A DNA stretch of 22,941 nucleotides. It comes from Mycoplasmoidaceae bacterium. Lineage in GTDB: Bacteria; Bacillota_I; Bacilli_A; Mycoplasmatales; Mycoplasmoidaceae. Position 1 is the stretch's first letter. Every line of letters starts with the position of its first letter. This document shows positions 1 to 9,940 of the stretch, piece by piece. A program made the position numbers and the translations under genes. The stretch lies in the NCBI GenBank assembly GCA_024427105.1, contig JAKSVR010000013.1, forward strand, positions 1 to 22,941. The letters are read 5' to 3'. The notes under the pieces are model-generated. The model was not told where the DNA came from. It searched no databases and saw nothing but the letters and a program-made list of their open reading frames with translations.

Positions 1-430
1 CATCATCAATCAAACTTTTAATTAATGTGTTTCTAGGAGTTGAAATATAAGTAATAGAATTAGCACTTTCCTTGAAATTGTCAGCTATACGTTTATCTAA
101 TGATTTTGATACATTCATCACCATTTCACCATTATTCATAAATTTTCTCAACTCTTTTATTGTTGTGAAATAGCAATTTTTAAGTAAAACACTCTGAAAA
201 TCCTGATTACTTTTGTAATTTTCCAAAGTTATTTTTATAGCTTTCCAAATTATGTGAACAAAATCACCTTTTTCGTAAGGGGTGGATGTGAATTTTGAAT
301 TTATTTTACTAAAAGTAATGTCAATTAGATCATCTCTAAATTTTTTAAAAAAATAGAGTGGGATATTTTCATCTTTTACTTTTTGGTAATTTTTTATCAT
401 TTCAAATTCCATTTTATTCAATGTTTCCAT
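1..430 (-). CDS. Partial unrecognised protein, possibly sigma-factor-like (5' part only)
   Basis: An open frame of 143 codons starts with ATG at 430 and runs off the left edge without a stop, so the C-terminus is unseen. It is preceded by a Shine-Dalgarno-like AAGAGG about eight bases from the ATG. The protein is lysine-rich, with a helical, aromatic middle (FVHIIWKAIKITLENY, then NCYFTTIKELRKFMN at about residues 58-100). That pattern loosely recalls region 2 of small ECF-type sigma factors, where acidic and aromatic helices precede a 'N..ID.LR'-like segment. This is a resemblance by eye only, and I do not assign a function. Its Trp codon is UGG and it has no UGA. It is divergent from secA, separated by 141 bases. 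Codon choice is more AT-rich than in secA. Confidence 0.6.
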   Translation of the reverse strand, partial: METLNKMEFEMIKNYQKVKDENIPLYFFKKFRDDLIDITFSKINSKFTSTPYEKGDFVHIIWKAIKITLENYKSNQDFQSVLLKNCYFTTIKELRKFMNNGEMVMNVSKSLDKRIADNFKESANSITYISTPRNTLIKSLIDD

Positions 431-433
431 AAC

Positions 434-450
434 AAAACCTCTTAGGTTTT
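434..450 (-). promoter_or_regulatory. Perfect inverted repeat covering the RBS of the partial gene
   Basis: On the minus strand AAAACCT-AAG-AGGTTTT forms a perfect 7-bp stem with a 3-base loop. Its loop and right arm contain the AAGAGG Shine-Dalgarno of the gene starting at 430. If transcribed, it would sequester the ribosome binding site. It could also simply be a small hairpin or a weak terminator for unseen transcription. The structure is seen directly; the role is inferred. Confidence 0.4.
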
Positions 451-515
451 TTATAGATTTTTGGCAACTATTAAAAAATAGATTTGATTTTTATTTATAT
501 AAATTAAAAAATATA

Positions 516-521
516 TATAAT
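516..521 (+). promoter_or_regulatory. Candidate -10 box for secA-uvrB
   Basis: An exact TATAAT lies 50 bases before the secA ATG, in a very AT-rich stretch. A start near 528 would give a leader of about 44 bases. No good TTGACA-like -35 is visible at 16-18 bases spacing (TTTATA at 494-499 is the nearest). This is typical of mollicute promoters, which often have weak -35 boxes. Confidence 0.4.
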
Positions 522-541
522 TATTCAACACTAAAAGGTAT

Positions 542-560
542 GAGTCAGTCACACTGGCTT
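542..560 (+). promoter_or_regulatory. Leader stem-loop just before secA start
   Basis: AGTCAGT (543-549) pairs with ACTGGCT (553-559) across a CAC loop, with one G-U pair and a further G-U pair at the base (542/560). It lies 12 bases before the secA ATG. An ATG at 540, directly after AAAAGGT, opens a seven-codon frame (MSQSHWL) ending at 563, so leader translation would cross this hairpin. No Shine-Dalgarno is evident for secA itself. Function unknown. Confidence 0.3.
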
Positions 561-571
561 TAAAAATTAAT

Positions 572-3289
572 ATGCAAAAAAGATTCAATGTCTTTACACC
601 TAGAGGACGAGAGCTTCGTGCCGCTTATAGACAAGCGAAAGAAGTAGAAGCTTTAAAAGAACAATATCGTCGAATGAGTAATGAGGAGTTATCAGCACGA
701 ACCCCATATTTTCTTGAACAATTAAAAAAAGGGATTTCACTTGATGCTATTTTACCTGACGCTTTAGCGACAGCTAGAGAAGCTATTTACCGTGTTCACG
801 GTTTATATGCTTACCCAGTTCAGGTTATTGGTGCGATCGTTATTCATAAAGGAAATTTAGCTGAAATGTATACTGGTGAAGGTAAAACCTTAACCATTAT
901 CTTAACAGCATATTTAAATGCTTTAACTAAAAAAGGTGTGCATGTTGTTACTGTTAATGAATACCTTGTAAAACGTGATGCTTTATTCTGTGCCCAAGCA
1001 TTAAACCCACTTGGTATTACTGTTGGTTACAATGTTTCTGATATGGAGCAAGACGAAAAGCAAAGAATGTTTGCTTGCGATATTACATACACAACTAACT
1101 CAGAATTAGGATTTGACTATTTACGAGATAACATGGTTAAAGAATATTCAGAAAAAGTTATTCGTGAATTAAATATGGCCATCATCGACGAAGTCGACTC
1201 TGTTTTAATTGATGAATCTCGTACACCACTTATTATTTCTGGTCAACCTAAAAAAGACGTATCTTTATACATTGATGTTGATAAGTTTGTTAAAACCTTA
1301 ACCCCAGATGATTATCATATTGATGATGAAACTAACACCATTTCCTTAACTGACTCCGGTGTTGATAAAACACAAACCTACTTTAAAATTAAAAATTTAT
1401 ATAACATTGAAAACTCAGACCTAGTACATAAGATTAGAAACTCTTTAATGGCTAACTTTGTATTTAGATATGGAGTTGAATACATTGTTCGCGATAACAA
1501 AATATTGCTAGTTGACCACTTTACTGGTCGTATTCTGGAAGGCCGAAGCTATAATGCGGGTTTGCACCAAGCTATTCAAGCTAAAGAAATGGTTAAGATT
1601 GATCCAGAAAATGTAATTGTTGCTACAATTACATATCAAGCATTCTTCCGTTTATATAAAAAACTATCCGGTGTTACTGGTACTGCTTTAACTGAAGCAG
1701 ATGAATTTATCAAAATTTATAACATGATTGTTGTCCCTGTTCCAACAAACAGAAAAGTTATTCGTCGTGACCTAACCGATTATGTGTTTGAAACCAAAAC
1801 AGCTAAATGAGCTCACGTTGCTGCTGAAATTGAAAGATTACACACTAAAGGACAACCAGTTCTAGTTGGTACTGCTTCCGTTGAAGACTCTGAGGAATTG
1901 GCTGCCTTGTTAAGAAACAAAGGTTTACATTTTGAATTATTAAATGCCAAGAACCACGCACGTGAAGCGGAAATTGTTGCTCTAGCTGGTCAACGAGGAG
2001 CTATTACTATTTCTACCAACATGGCTGGACGTGGTACTGACATTAAACTAGGTCCCGGAGTTAAAGAATTGGGAGGTTTATTCGTTATTGGTACAAACCG
2101 TCACGAATCAAGACGTGTTGACAACCAACTTTGTGGTCGTTCTGGACGTCAAGGTGACCCAGGTATGACAAGATTCTTCATTTCTACTGAAGATCCATTA
2201 TTTAAACGTTTTGGTATTGATAAGAAAGAAAAAACCGAAAAGAAAGTTACTGATGAAGAATTCTACGACTCATGATTCTTTAACCACATGGTTAAAGTAA
2301 TGCAAAAGAAAGTTGAAGGTCTTAACTTTGATACAAGAAAGAACTTAACTGACTATGACGTTGTACTATCTAACCAACGTGAATTGGTTTACAAACAAAG
2401 AGACCAAATTTTAAAGAATGAAAGAAATATCCCAATCATTAGAAACATGGTAAACATTGTTGCTAAAGATTTGGTTCAATTATTTCTTTCTAAAGAAAAT
2501 CCAAACTATGTGGATGCTCCCTCTTTAGCTAGAGCTATTAACACACGATTATTATTTTTAGATGCCATTGAGCCATCTTTATTTGATAAACAAAACACCA
2601 CTGTTGTTAATGCGTTAGTAACTCGAATTATTTGAGGATCTATTGAAGCACGTATTGCAAGTTACAATCCTGAACAAATTCAAAAGGTGTTAAAAAGTAT
2701 TATTATTCAAAACTTTGATGCTGAATGAACAACACATCTAGATGTGATGAGTAAAATTCGTGAAGGTGTAACACTACGTTCACTAGAACAAAAATCACCA
2801 CTAAACATTTATGTTGAAGAAGCGGATAAACATTTTAGTAAACTAAAACAAAACGTTGCACACAAAGTCGTTATTTCTATTCACCGTTTATACATACCAA
2901 ACATTGCTGGTATTATTAATGAACGTCTACACGATAGTAAATTAATTTCTGATACTAAATATGAACAATTAAAAGCTAAATTTGCTTCTGAATCTAATAA
3001 AAATATTCGTATTGATTTTGCTGATTTGATTCGTCAACGTGTGAACACACCAGATGCTCCTAAACCTACTCCAGCACAATGAACCGCTAAAGAACGTTTA
3101 TTAAAACAACAAGAAAAAGATCGTCAAGCCTCTATCGCTGATGCACAATCTCGTGGTGATAATCCAACCACTCGTATTGAGAGCAAAGATATACAAATGG
3201 AAAAACCAGCCACTCCAGTTGATGATTTGCCACACTCTAAAGATTCTAAAATTGACTCTTTAGATCGAGAAAAAATTATTGACAAGTAA
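572..3289 (+). CDS. secA: Protein translocase ATPase SecA
   Basis: SecA is the peripheral membrane ATPase that pushes unfolded secretory proteins through the SecYEG channel. The 905-residue product shows the SecA N-terminus, Walker A GEGKT (102-106) after 'LAEMY', FDYLRDNM (181-188), Walker B DEVD (206-209), and the '[14 protein letters not shown]' segment. Nucleotide-binding fold 2 has '[14 protein letters not shown]' and '[11 protein letters not shown]'. UGA codons at 1808, 2273, 2633, 2726 and 3080 must be read as Trp. The C-terminal tail from about residue 835 is low-complexity and lacks the zinc-binding SEC-C motif, as is usual in mollicutes. The start at 572 fits the family N-terminus, and no other start codon is usable upstream in frame. 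The stop overlaps the uvrB start as TAATG. Confidence 0.97.
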
Positions 3290-5283
3290 TGAAAATCCAT
3301 TCACCGAATAAAAAATTTGAACTTACAACTGAATTAACTCCTAAAGGTGATCAGCAACAAGCTATTAATAAGCTTGTTGCTAATTTAAACAAAGGGGTTA
3401 AGCATCAAGTTTTATTAGGTGCCACAGGTACCGGGAAAACTTTTACTATTGCTAATGTTATTGCTCAAACACAAAAGAAAACATTAGTCATTGTTCATAA
3501 TAAAACATTAGCTGGTCAACTTTATTCTGAATTTAAGGAGTTGTTTAAGAACAACAAAGTTGAATATTACATTTCTTACTTTGATTTTTATCAACCCGAA
3601 GCATATTTGCCTACTACTGACACGTACATTGAAAAGTCATCCAAAGTAAATCAGGAGATTGAAATGTTGCGTTTATCAACAATTCAATCACTGTCAACAG
3701 AAGATAAAGTTATTGTTATAGCATCAGTAGCAGCCATATATCCTGCTGTAGATCCAAAAGTGTTTGATAAGTACCGCATTATTTTAAATACCGGATCTAC
3801 ATACAACTTAAAACAATTACAATATGATTTAGTACGTTTAGCATATAAACGTAACGATGTGAACTTAGAGCCGGGTTGCTTTAAGGTTAAGGGTGATGTT
3901 GTTGAAATAATGGAAGGTAGCAATAACCAAGAAAAAATACGTATTTCCTTCTTTGGTAACGAAATAGAACAAATTGCTAAGATGGATGTCAACAACAACA
4001 CTGTTACCGAGGTTTGGAAAGCTTATGTTATTTATCCTGCTAATGAATATGTTGCTGATGCAAGTATGTTTGATCTCTCATTAGCTAGAATAGCTAAAGA
4101 GCTTAAGGAGCGACAAGCATATTTTAAAAAACACGATAAATTAATTGAACACCAAAGAATTACGGAACGAACAAACCGTGATATTGAAACATTAGCTGAA
4201 ACCGGTTTTTGCCCAGGTATTGAAAACTATGCAATGCATCTTGAATTAAGGAACCCCGGTTCTACACCCTATACAATTTTCGATTATTTAGGTGATGATT
4301 GATTGTTAGTTATTGATGAAGCACACATGACCATTCCACAGATAAGAGGAATGTATTTTGGTGATAGAAGCAGAAAACAAACACTGGTTGATTACGGTTT
4401 TAGACTTCCTTCTGCATTAGATAATAGACCATTAAATTTTAATGAATTTGAATCGCGAGTTCGACAAGCAATATATGTTTCAGCAACACCCGGTGATTAT
4501 GAAAAACAAAAATCCAATAATTTAATTATTGAGCAAATTGTTAGACCAACCGGTTTGGTTGATCCTGTTATTCAAATTAAACCAACAGCTAACCAAATTT
4601 TAACTTTGTGCGAAGAACTTGATGCACAAATTAAAAGGCATGAGCGAACAATCATTACTGTTTTAACAATTAGAATGGCTGAAAATCTAACTAAATTTTT
4701 AAAAGAGAAAAAATATAAGGTTGCTTATTTACACAATGAATTAAAAACTTTTGAAAGAGATAAAGTTATTAACGCACTAAGAAAAGGGATTTATGATGTT
4801 GTAGTAGGTATTAACCTACTAAGAGAAGGTTTAGATGTACCTGAAGTATCGTGTGCTGTTATTTTTGATGCAGATAAACCTGGTATTTTTAGATCTCGCG
4901 ATGCGTTGATCCAAACCTTTGGTCGAACCGCTAGAAACAAAAACGCACATGTGTTATTATTTGCAGACAACGTAAATGATGCATTACTAGAAGCCATTAA
5001 CGAGACAAACCGTCGTAGAAAAATTCAATTAGATTTTAATAAGAAACATAATATTGTGCCACAAACCATTATTAAACCCATTAGAGATGATCTTCATGGC
5101 AAAACAGATGCTAGAACATTGGAAGCAATCTTTCATAAAGACGCGAAAGTGAGTCAAAAAGACGGGTCACGAGCAATTAAAAAATTACGCAAAAAAATGG
5201 AAGACGCAGCAAAACAACAAGAATATGAATTGGCCGCTCATTACCGTGATTTAATGATTGAATTAGAAAGCAAACTTAAATAA
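3289..5283 (+). CDS. uvrB: Excinuclease ABC subunit B (UvrB)
   Basis: UvrB is the damage-verifying, helicase-like subunit of nucleotide excision repair; it receives DNA from UvrA and recruits UvrC. The 664-residue product has Walker A GATGTGKT (44-51), the beta-hairpin region '[20 protein letters not shown]', DEAH (343-346), '[10 protein letters not shown]', '[11 protein letters not shown]' and helicase motif VI as 'QTFGRTARN' (usually QTIGRAARN). A C-terminal UVR motif (about 625-660) would contact UvrC. A single UGA at 4300 encodes Trp338, just before DEAH. Its ATG shares a base with the secA stop, so the two are probably translationally coupled; there is no clear Shine-Dalgarno. A strong hairpin follows. 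uvrA is not adjacent in this window. Confidence 0.97.
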
Positions 5284-5312
5284 AAAGATAGATTTATAAT
5301 CTATCTTTTTTA
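5282..5312 (+). terminator. Intrinsic terminator after uvrB
   Basis: A 13-bp perfect stem (5282-5294 with 5298-5310), core GATAGATT/AATCTATC, has a 3-base loop and ends in a T run. It begins inside the uvrB stop codon and separates the secA-uvrB unit from the arc operon. Confidence 0.85.
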
Positions 5313-5315
5313 ATT

Positions 5316-5321
5316 TATAAT
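5316..5321 (+). promoter_or_regulatory. Candidate -10 box of the arc operon
   Basis: TATAAT lies 22 bases before the arcA ATG, so transcription would start near 5328 with a leader of about 16 bases. That leader contains a GAAAGAGG Shine-Dalgarno (5331-5338). The matching -35 position falls inside the preceding terminator stem and is weak (TTTATA). Confidence 0.5.
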
Positions 5322-5343
5322 TAGAAACAAGAAAGAGGTACTT

Positions 5344-6639
5344 ATGTTTAGCAAAAAACAATCACCAATTCAAGTTTTTAGTGAAATTGGTCACTTAAGA
5401 ACAGTGTTGGTAAAAAGACCCGGAGAAGAATTATCACATATTACTCCTAGTAATATGGAAGAATTACTTTTCTCTGCCATCCTTAACTGAAAGAAAGCGG
5501 GCAGAGAACACGATGAATTCACAAAAATCTTAAGAGAAAACGGTGTTGAAGTTATTTATCTTGAAGATTTACTTGTAGAAACATGAAAAGTTATGAAGAA
5601 AGATGATAAATTGAACTTTATTCATAAATTCATTGATGAATCAGGAGTAACCAACCCATTAATTCAAATGAAAATCTTTAACTTCTTATCTAAACGAAGT
5701 GTTAGAGGAATGTTTGATGCAATGATTAAAGGCATCACTAAATTTGATTTAGGAATGAGTTTAGCACGTGATGTGTTAGTTACACAACCTATGCCTAACT
5801 TATATTTTACTCGTGACAACTTTTCTGCGGTTGGTAATGGTGTGGTTCTATCTAGAATGAAATATAAAACTAGACAAAGAGAAACAATTTTTTCTAGACT
5901 AATATTTAAACACCACCCAGTTTATAAAAACACGCCAATATATTTTGATAGCAGAAAAACAAGAAACACCATTGAAGGTGGGGATGTGTTTATTTACAAC
6001 GATAAGACATTAGTTGTTGGAGTATCTGATCGAACCCAAAAAGAATCACTTATTGAAATGGGTCATATGATTCAGAAAGAAAAAGGTGCCAACTTTGATA
6101 CGATTATTGGTGTGAATGTACCACATAAGTGGAACTTAATGCACCTTGATACATGATTAACAATGGTGGATCACAATAAATTCTTATATTCTCCTAATAT
6201 TGCTAGTGCATTAAAATTCTGAAAAATTGATTTAACTAAGAAAAACATAAAGATGGTGGAACACAACACAACTCTTGAAGACATGATTGAACAAATTATT
6301 CATGTTCGGCCAAATTTAATACCTGTGGCTGATAACTACAGTCAAGAACAAGTGGATATTGAAACACACTTTGATGCAACCAATTTCTTAGTTATTAAAC
6401 CTGGATTAGTAATTGGTTATGACCGAAACGTTCGAACCGTTCAAGCTTTAAGAAACAACGGAGTTGAAGTATTAACATTTGATGGTAACCAACTAGCATT
6501 GGGTATGGGATCAGCAAGATGTATGTCTATGCCCCTTTACCGAGAACCAATTTCATTTAATGCGTTCTCTGGAGCAGCAGCTGAAAGAATTAAATTATTA
6601 CAAAAATTAAAACACCACAAGAAAGATGATCTAAATTAA
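5344..6639 (+). CDS. arcA: Arginine deiminase
   Basis: It hydrolyses L-arginine to L-citrulline and ammonia, the first step of the cytosolic arginine deiminase energy pathway. The 431-residue product matches the mycoplasma-type enzyme along its length: 'LLFSAIL' near residue 42, '[10 protein letters not shown]' with Asp158, 'IEGGDVF' with Glu211 and Asp214, 'MHLDTWLTM' with His267 and Asp269, and the nucleophile Cys393 in '[11 protein letters not shown]'. All catalytic residues expected for the family are present. Trp271 in the HLDTW motif is a UGA codon, supporting code 4. AGAGG precedes the ATG by about five bases. It is the first gene of arcA-arcB-arcC, with 18 bases to arcB. Citrulline feeds the next enzyme. 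Confidence 0.97.
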
Positions 6640-6657
6640 TAATAAGGAGTACAAACA

Positions 6658-7686
6658 ATGGCATTTAACTTAAGAGCAAGAGATTTCTTAAAAATTTCTG
6701 ATTACACAAAAGAAGAATTAACGTATTTAATAGATTTATCTATTCACTTAGCCAAACAAAACCACACCGGTATCATGACTGAGAGATTAAAAGGTAAATC
6801 CATTTGTATTATGTTTCAAAAAACATCAACACGTACACGATGTTCATTTGAAACCGCAGCATTTGAGTTGGGCATGGGATGCACTTACCTTGATTCCAGT
6901 TCAAGTCAATTTGGCAAGAAAGAATCAATTGCCGATACAGCACGAGTTCTATCTAGATTCTACGATGGAATTGAGTTCCGTGGGTTTGCACAATCAGATG
7001 TAGAAGAATTAGCCAAATATGCATCTGTCCCAGTGTGAAACGGTTTAACTGATGAATCACACCCAACACAAATGATTGCTGATATGATGACTATTAAGCA
7101 ATACTATGGTTTCTTAAAAGGAATTAAACTAGTTTTCCTTGGTGATGGTAGATTCAACATGGGTAACTCATTGATGGTTACATGTGCAAAATTAGGATTA
7201 CACTATGTGTTGTGTGGTCCAAAGAAATTCTGACCTAAAAAACAATTAGTTCAATATTGCTTGAATTGTTGTAAAGATTCAGGAGGCACAGTTACATTAA
7301 CTGAAGACAAAATGAAAGCTGTTGAAGGTGCTAATGTAATTTATACCGACATTTGGGTTTCTATGGGTGAACCTTTTGAAGTATGAGCTGAACGTATTGA
7401 ATTAATGCGTCCATACCAAGTAGATATGGCAACAATGTTACATGCAGAAAAAACATCTAGACTCGGTCCTATATTCATGCATTGTTTACCATCATATCAC
7501 GGATTAGATACAGATGTTGGTAAATTGGTGGCTAAACAATTTGGTAAAAAATATCCAGAAGTTAGAAACGGTGAATTAGAAGTTACTGATGAGGTATTTA
7601 ATTCTCGTTTCTCGTTTGTATTTGACCAAGCTGAAAGCAGAATGCACTCAATTAAAGCTATTATCTTAGCAACAATCGGTATTTAG
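6658..7686 (+). CDS. arcB: Ornithine carbamoyltransferase (catabolic)
   Basis: In the deiminase pathway this enzyme phosphorolyses citrulline to ornithine and carbamoyl phosphate. The 342-residue protein has the carbamoyl-phosphate motif STRTR (57-61), '[17 protein letters not shown]' (the Trp is UGA), '[10 protein letters not shown]', and the ornithine-loop cysteine in HCLP (275-278), followed by SYHG where many relatives have AFHD. AAGGAG at 6644-6649 is well placed. The next ATG follows after only two bases. Its position between arcA and arcC indicates the catabolic direction. The carbamoyl phosphate released could also serve the aspartate carbamoyltransferase encoded at 13071-14171. Sequence cannot separate catabolic from anabolic forms; the operon does. 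Confidence 0.96.
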
Positions 7687-7688
7687 TA

Positions 7689-8624
7689 ATGGGGAAAAGA
7701 ATTGTTATTGCTTTGGGTGGTAATGCTTTAGGTGATACACCCGAAGAGCAAAGAATTAAAGTTAGAACCCCCGCTCAAATAATTACTGAATTAGTAGCCA
7801 AAGGCTATGAAGTGGTTGTTGGCCACGGAAACGGTCCACAAGTTGGAGCTATTTTCAATGCGTTTAACGAAGCACACCAATATGATTCAAAAATTCCATT
7901 AATGCCTTTTGCTGAAGCAGGAGCCATGAGTCAAGGCTATATTGGTATTCATATCAACAATGCTTTAGCTAACGCATTTAAGAAAAAAGGAATACCCGCA
8001 AACATTATTTATTTATTATCACAAACAATAGTTGATAGACACGATAAAGCATTTACTAATCCAACAAAACAAGTAGGCGCTTTTTACAAAACACGAAAAG
8101 AAGCTGTGGAACACAACCCTTTTGGTGCTGAAATAATAAATGTACCAGGAAAAGGATATAGAAGAGTTGTTCCCAGTCCTAAACCTATTGCTCTTTCTTG
8201 CATGGATGAGGTAAAGGCTGCACTGGATCTTCATAAAGTAGTAATTTGCGGTGGTGGAGGTGGTGTCCCAATTATTGTTGAGGACAACCAATACAAACTA
8301 GTTGATGGTGTTATTGATAAGGATTATGTTGCATCAATGGTTGCCGATCAAGTGAATGCAGACATTTTAGTTATTCTAACTAATGTACCACACGCTTGTA
8401 TAAATTATGGTACCGATAAAGAACAATCAATAAAGGATGTATCTGTAAAACAAATGCAACACTATATTGATAATAAAGAATTTGCTGCTGGTAGCATGTT
8501 GCCTAAAGTTCAAGCCGCTATGGACTTTGTCAGTAAAGGAAAGAACCGAAAAGCAATCATTGCCAGACTTGAAGATTTACTAAGTGCTCTTGAAGGAAAG
8601 GTTGGAACGGTAATTCATAAATAA
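7689..8624 (+). CDS. arcC: Carbamate kinase
   Basis: It transfers phosphate from carbamoyl phosphate to ADP, yielding ATP, ammonia and CO2, the energy-conserving last step of arginine fermentation. The 311-residue product is a full-length amino-acid-kinase-fold protein with 'ALGGNALG' at the N-terminus, 'GHGNGPQVG' near residue 53, the glycine-rich 'CGGGGGVPIIVED' and 'DKDYVASMVADQVNAD' in the nucleotide-binding half. No UGA occurs in the frame. It starts two bases after the arcB stop and ends in a palindromic terminator. It competes with aspartate carbamoyltransferase for carbamoyl phosphate. No arginine/ornithine antiporter gene is visible beside it. Confidence 0.97.
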   Translation: MGKRIVIALGGNALGDTPEEQRIKVRTPAQIITELVAKGYEVVVGHGNGPQVGAIFNAFNEAHQYDSKIPLMPFAEAGAMSQGYIGIHINNALANAFKKKGIPANIIYLLSQTIVDRHDKAFTNPTKQVGAFYKTRKEAVEHNPFGAEIINVPGKGYRRVVPSPKPIALSCMDEVKAALDLHKVVICGGGGGVPIIVEDNQYKLVDGVIDKDYVASMVADQVNADILVILTNVPHACINYGTDKEQSIKDVSVKQMQHYIDNKEFAAGSMLPKVQAAMDFVSKGKNRKAIIARLEDLLSALEGKVGTVIHK

Positions 8625-8650
8625 AAAAAAGAGGTATACCTCTTTTTTTT
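8623..8650. terminator. Bidirectional terminator between arcC and the CofE-like gene
   Basis: A perfect 28-base palindrome: eight A, GAGGTATACCTC, eight T. It works on both strands. The arcC stop overlaps its left end and the stop of the minus-strand gene overlaps its right end. It shares the GAGGT/ACCTC core with the hairpins at 11055 and 18403. Confidence 0.85.
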
Positions 8651-9830
8651 ATTTATCTGTATAGTTTTTAAAATAGTTTTGAATTAGGATAACCGGAGTC
8701 CCTTTGTCGCCTGAACCACTAGTTAAATCTGATAAGCTGCCAAGTAAGTCGGTTAGCTGTCTGGGCGTTGTTCCTAACGCTGTTTTTGTTCCAATAAGGT
8801 TTTTACCCTTATTTTTTATATTACCCATTACTTCTTCTAGCAATTTAGATTTATTCTTTTGGTTCTTAGCATTATCAATGTACATTTTTAATTTTAGTTC
8901 GTTTGGTGTTCCAACTAAACCAGAAGTATATCCAGGAGATACAACCGGGTCAGCTAATTCTCAGATTTTACCAACAGGGTCTTTAAACGCACCATCACCA
9001 TAAACCATAACTTCAATTTTAACATTTGTTTTCTTCAATATTAATGCTTGAACCTTTTTGCAGAATTCAAAACAATTTCTTGGAAACAACTTTATTTTAT
9101 TGTCAGTTGAGAAGTTAGAACCCAATATACCATAGTCTTTGTTAAAACCAGAACCTTTATTTGGTTTATTTAAAATGTCACTTAATAAAGTTACCTTAGC
9201 CGTTTTATCTTTTTTCATAATGATGGCTTTAGTAATGAAGCGATCATGAATATTTGCAGCAAGAATATTCTTTGTGTATTTTAATAATTCACAAGGATTA
9301 TTACTTAAAATAATTTCGCATTTGTTACCAACAGCTTTTTTGTATAAATCAATGTAGTCAATGCCAGTGAATTGGTGTTTAATGTTTGGGAACAATTGTC
9401 TAAATTCTTTTTCATTAAATGAATCAGTAGTGCTGACATGTTTATCAAATAGTTGTTGTTCTGTGATAAAGTGGTTGCCAACTTCATCAGCAGGGAATGA
9501 TAATTGTAAATATACTTTTTTTGCATGTTTTGTTAATCCTTTTAATAGATTTACAAATCTATTTCTTGATAGGATTGGAAAACATATACCAATTTCTTGG
9601 TTTTTATAAATTCTGTATACGCAATCACTAATATCAGATAATTTAGCATAATTACCTTGAGATCTAGCTACAATCGATTCAGTAATAGCCAAAACATCTT
9701 TTTCCTGTAGAGTAATAGAACCTTGCTGATGTAGTTGAATAACCTTATCAGAAACTATTTTTGCTAAATTATCACCATCTTGAACTAGAGGCATAATTAA
9801 GCCTCTAGAAATAACACCAAAATCTTTCAT
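8649..9830 (-). CDS. CofE/FolC2-family glutamate ligase homologue
   Basis: The 393-residue product belongs, by recall of family sequences, to the coenzyme F420-0:L-glutamate ligase family (COG1478). Recognisable segments are 'VSRGLIMPL'-like residues 7-15, 'DVLAITESIVARSQGNY' (43-59), 'ICFPILSRNRF', 'YGILGSN', 'VMVYGDGAFKDPVGKIWELADP' and the C-terminal 'LTSGSGDKGTP'. A UGA at 8961 encodes the Trp of 'GKIW'. Mollicutes are not known to make F420. In Chlamydia a COG1478 member (FolC2) substitutes for folate gamma-glutamyl ligase, so a folate role is one possibility; the substrate here is unknown. AAGGAG lies five bases before the ATG. It stands alone, convergent with arcC and divergent from the IMPDH-like gene. 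Confidence 0.8.
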
Positions 9831-9856
9831 TTTTAGCTCCTTGAAAATACAAAATA

Positions 9857-9862
9857 ATTATA
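9857..9862 (-). promoter_or_regulatory. Candidate -10 box for the CofE-like gene
   Basis: TATAAT on the minus strand, 26 bases before the ATG at 9830. TTAATA 17 bases upstream is a weak -35. The resulting leader carries the AAGGAG ribosome binding site. Confidence 0.45.
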
Positions 9863-9887
9863 ATTCTTTTTTGTGTATTTATTAATA

Positions 9888-9908
9888 CCGTTAATGTATA
9901 ATTAACGG
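9888..9908 (+). promoter_or_regulatory. -10 box of the IMPDH-like gene inside a palindrome (possible operator)
   Basis: TATAAT at 9897-9902 is the best -10 for the gene at 9941. It lies within a perfect 8-bp inverted repeat, CCGTTAAT (9888-9895) and ATTAACGG (9901-9908), with a 5-base spacer. A repressor bound here would block the promoter. The closest -35-like hexamer is TTGTGT at 9871-9876, 20 bases away, which is long. The repeat is seen; the operator role is inferred. Confidence 0.4.
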
Positions 9909-9925
9909 GTGGTCTAAAACCAACC
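9908..9925 (+). promoter_or_regulatory. Small 5'-end hairpin in the leader of the IMPDH-like gene
   Basis: GGTGGT pairs with ACCAACC (one bulged A) around a CTAAA loop, starting where transcription would begin (about 9909) and ending just before the AAGGAG at 9928-9933. It may protect the 5' end or be chance. Confidence 0.25.
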
Positions 9926-9940
9926 TTTAAGGAGCAAAAA

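Noticed and set aside
572..3289. secA and most other genes look split into several pieces, as in pseudogenes.
   Set aside because: The breaks are all UGA in frame, with no frameshift, often at conserved Trp positions. Reading UGA as Trp restores full-length proteins.
8704..9003. A 99-codon plus-strand frame opposite the CofE-like gene.
   Set aside because: The minus-strand frame carries clear family motifs throughout this stretch; the plus frame shows none.
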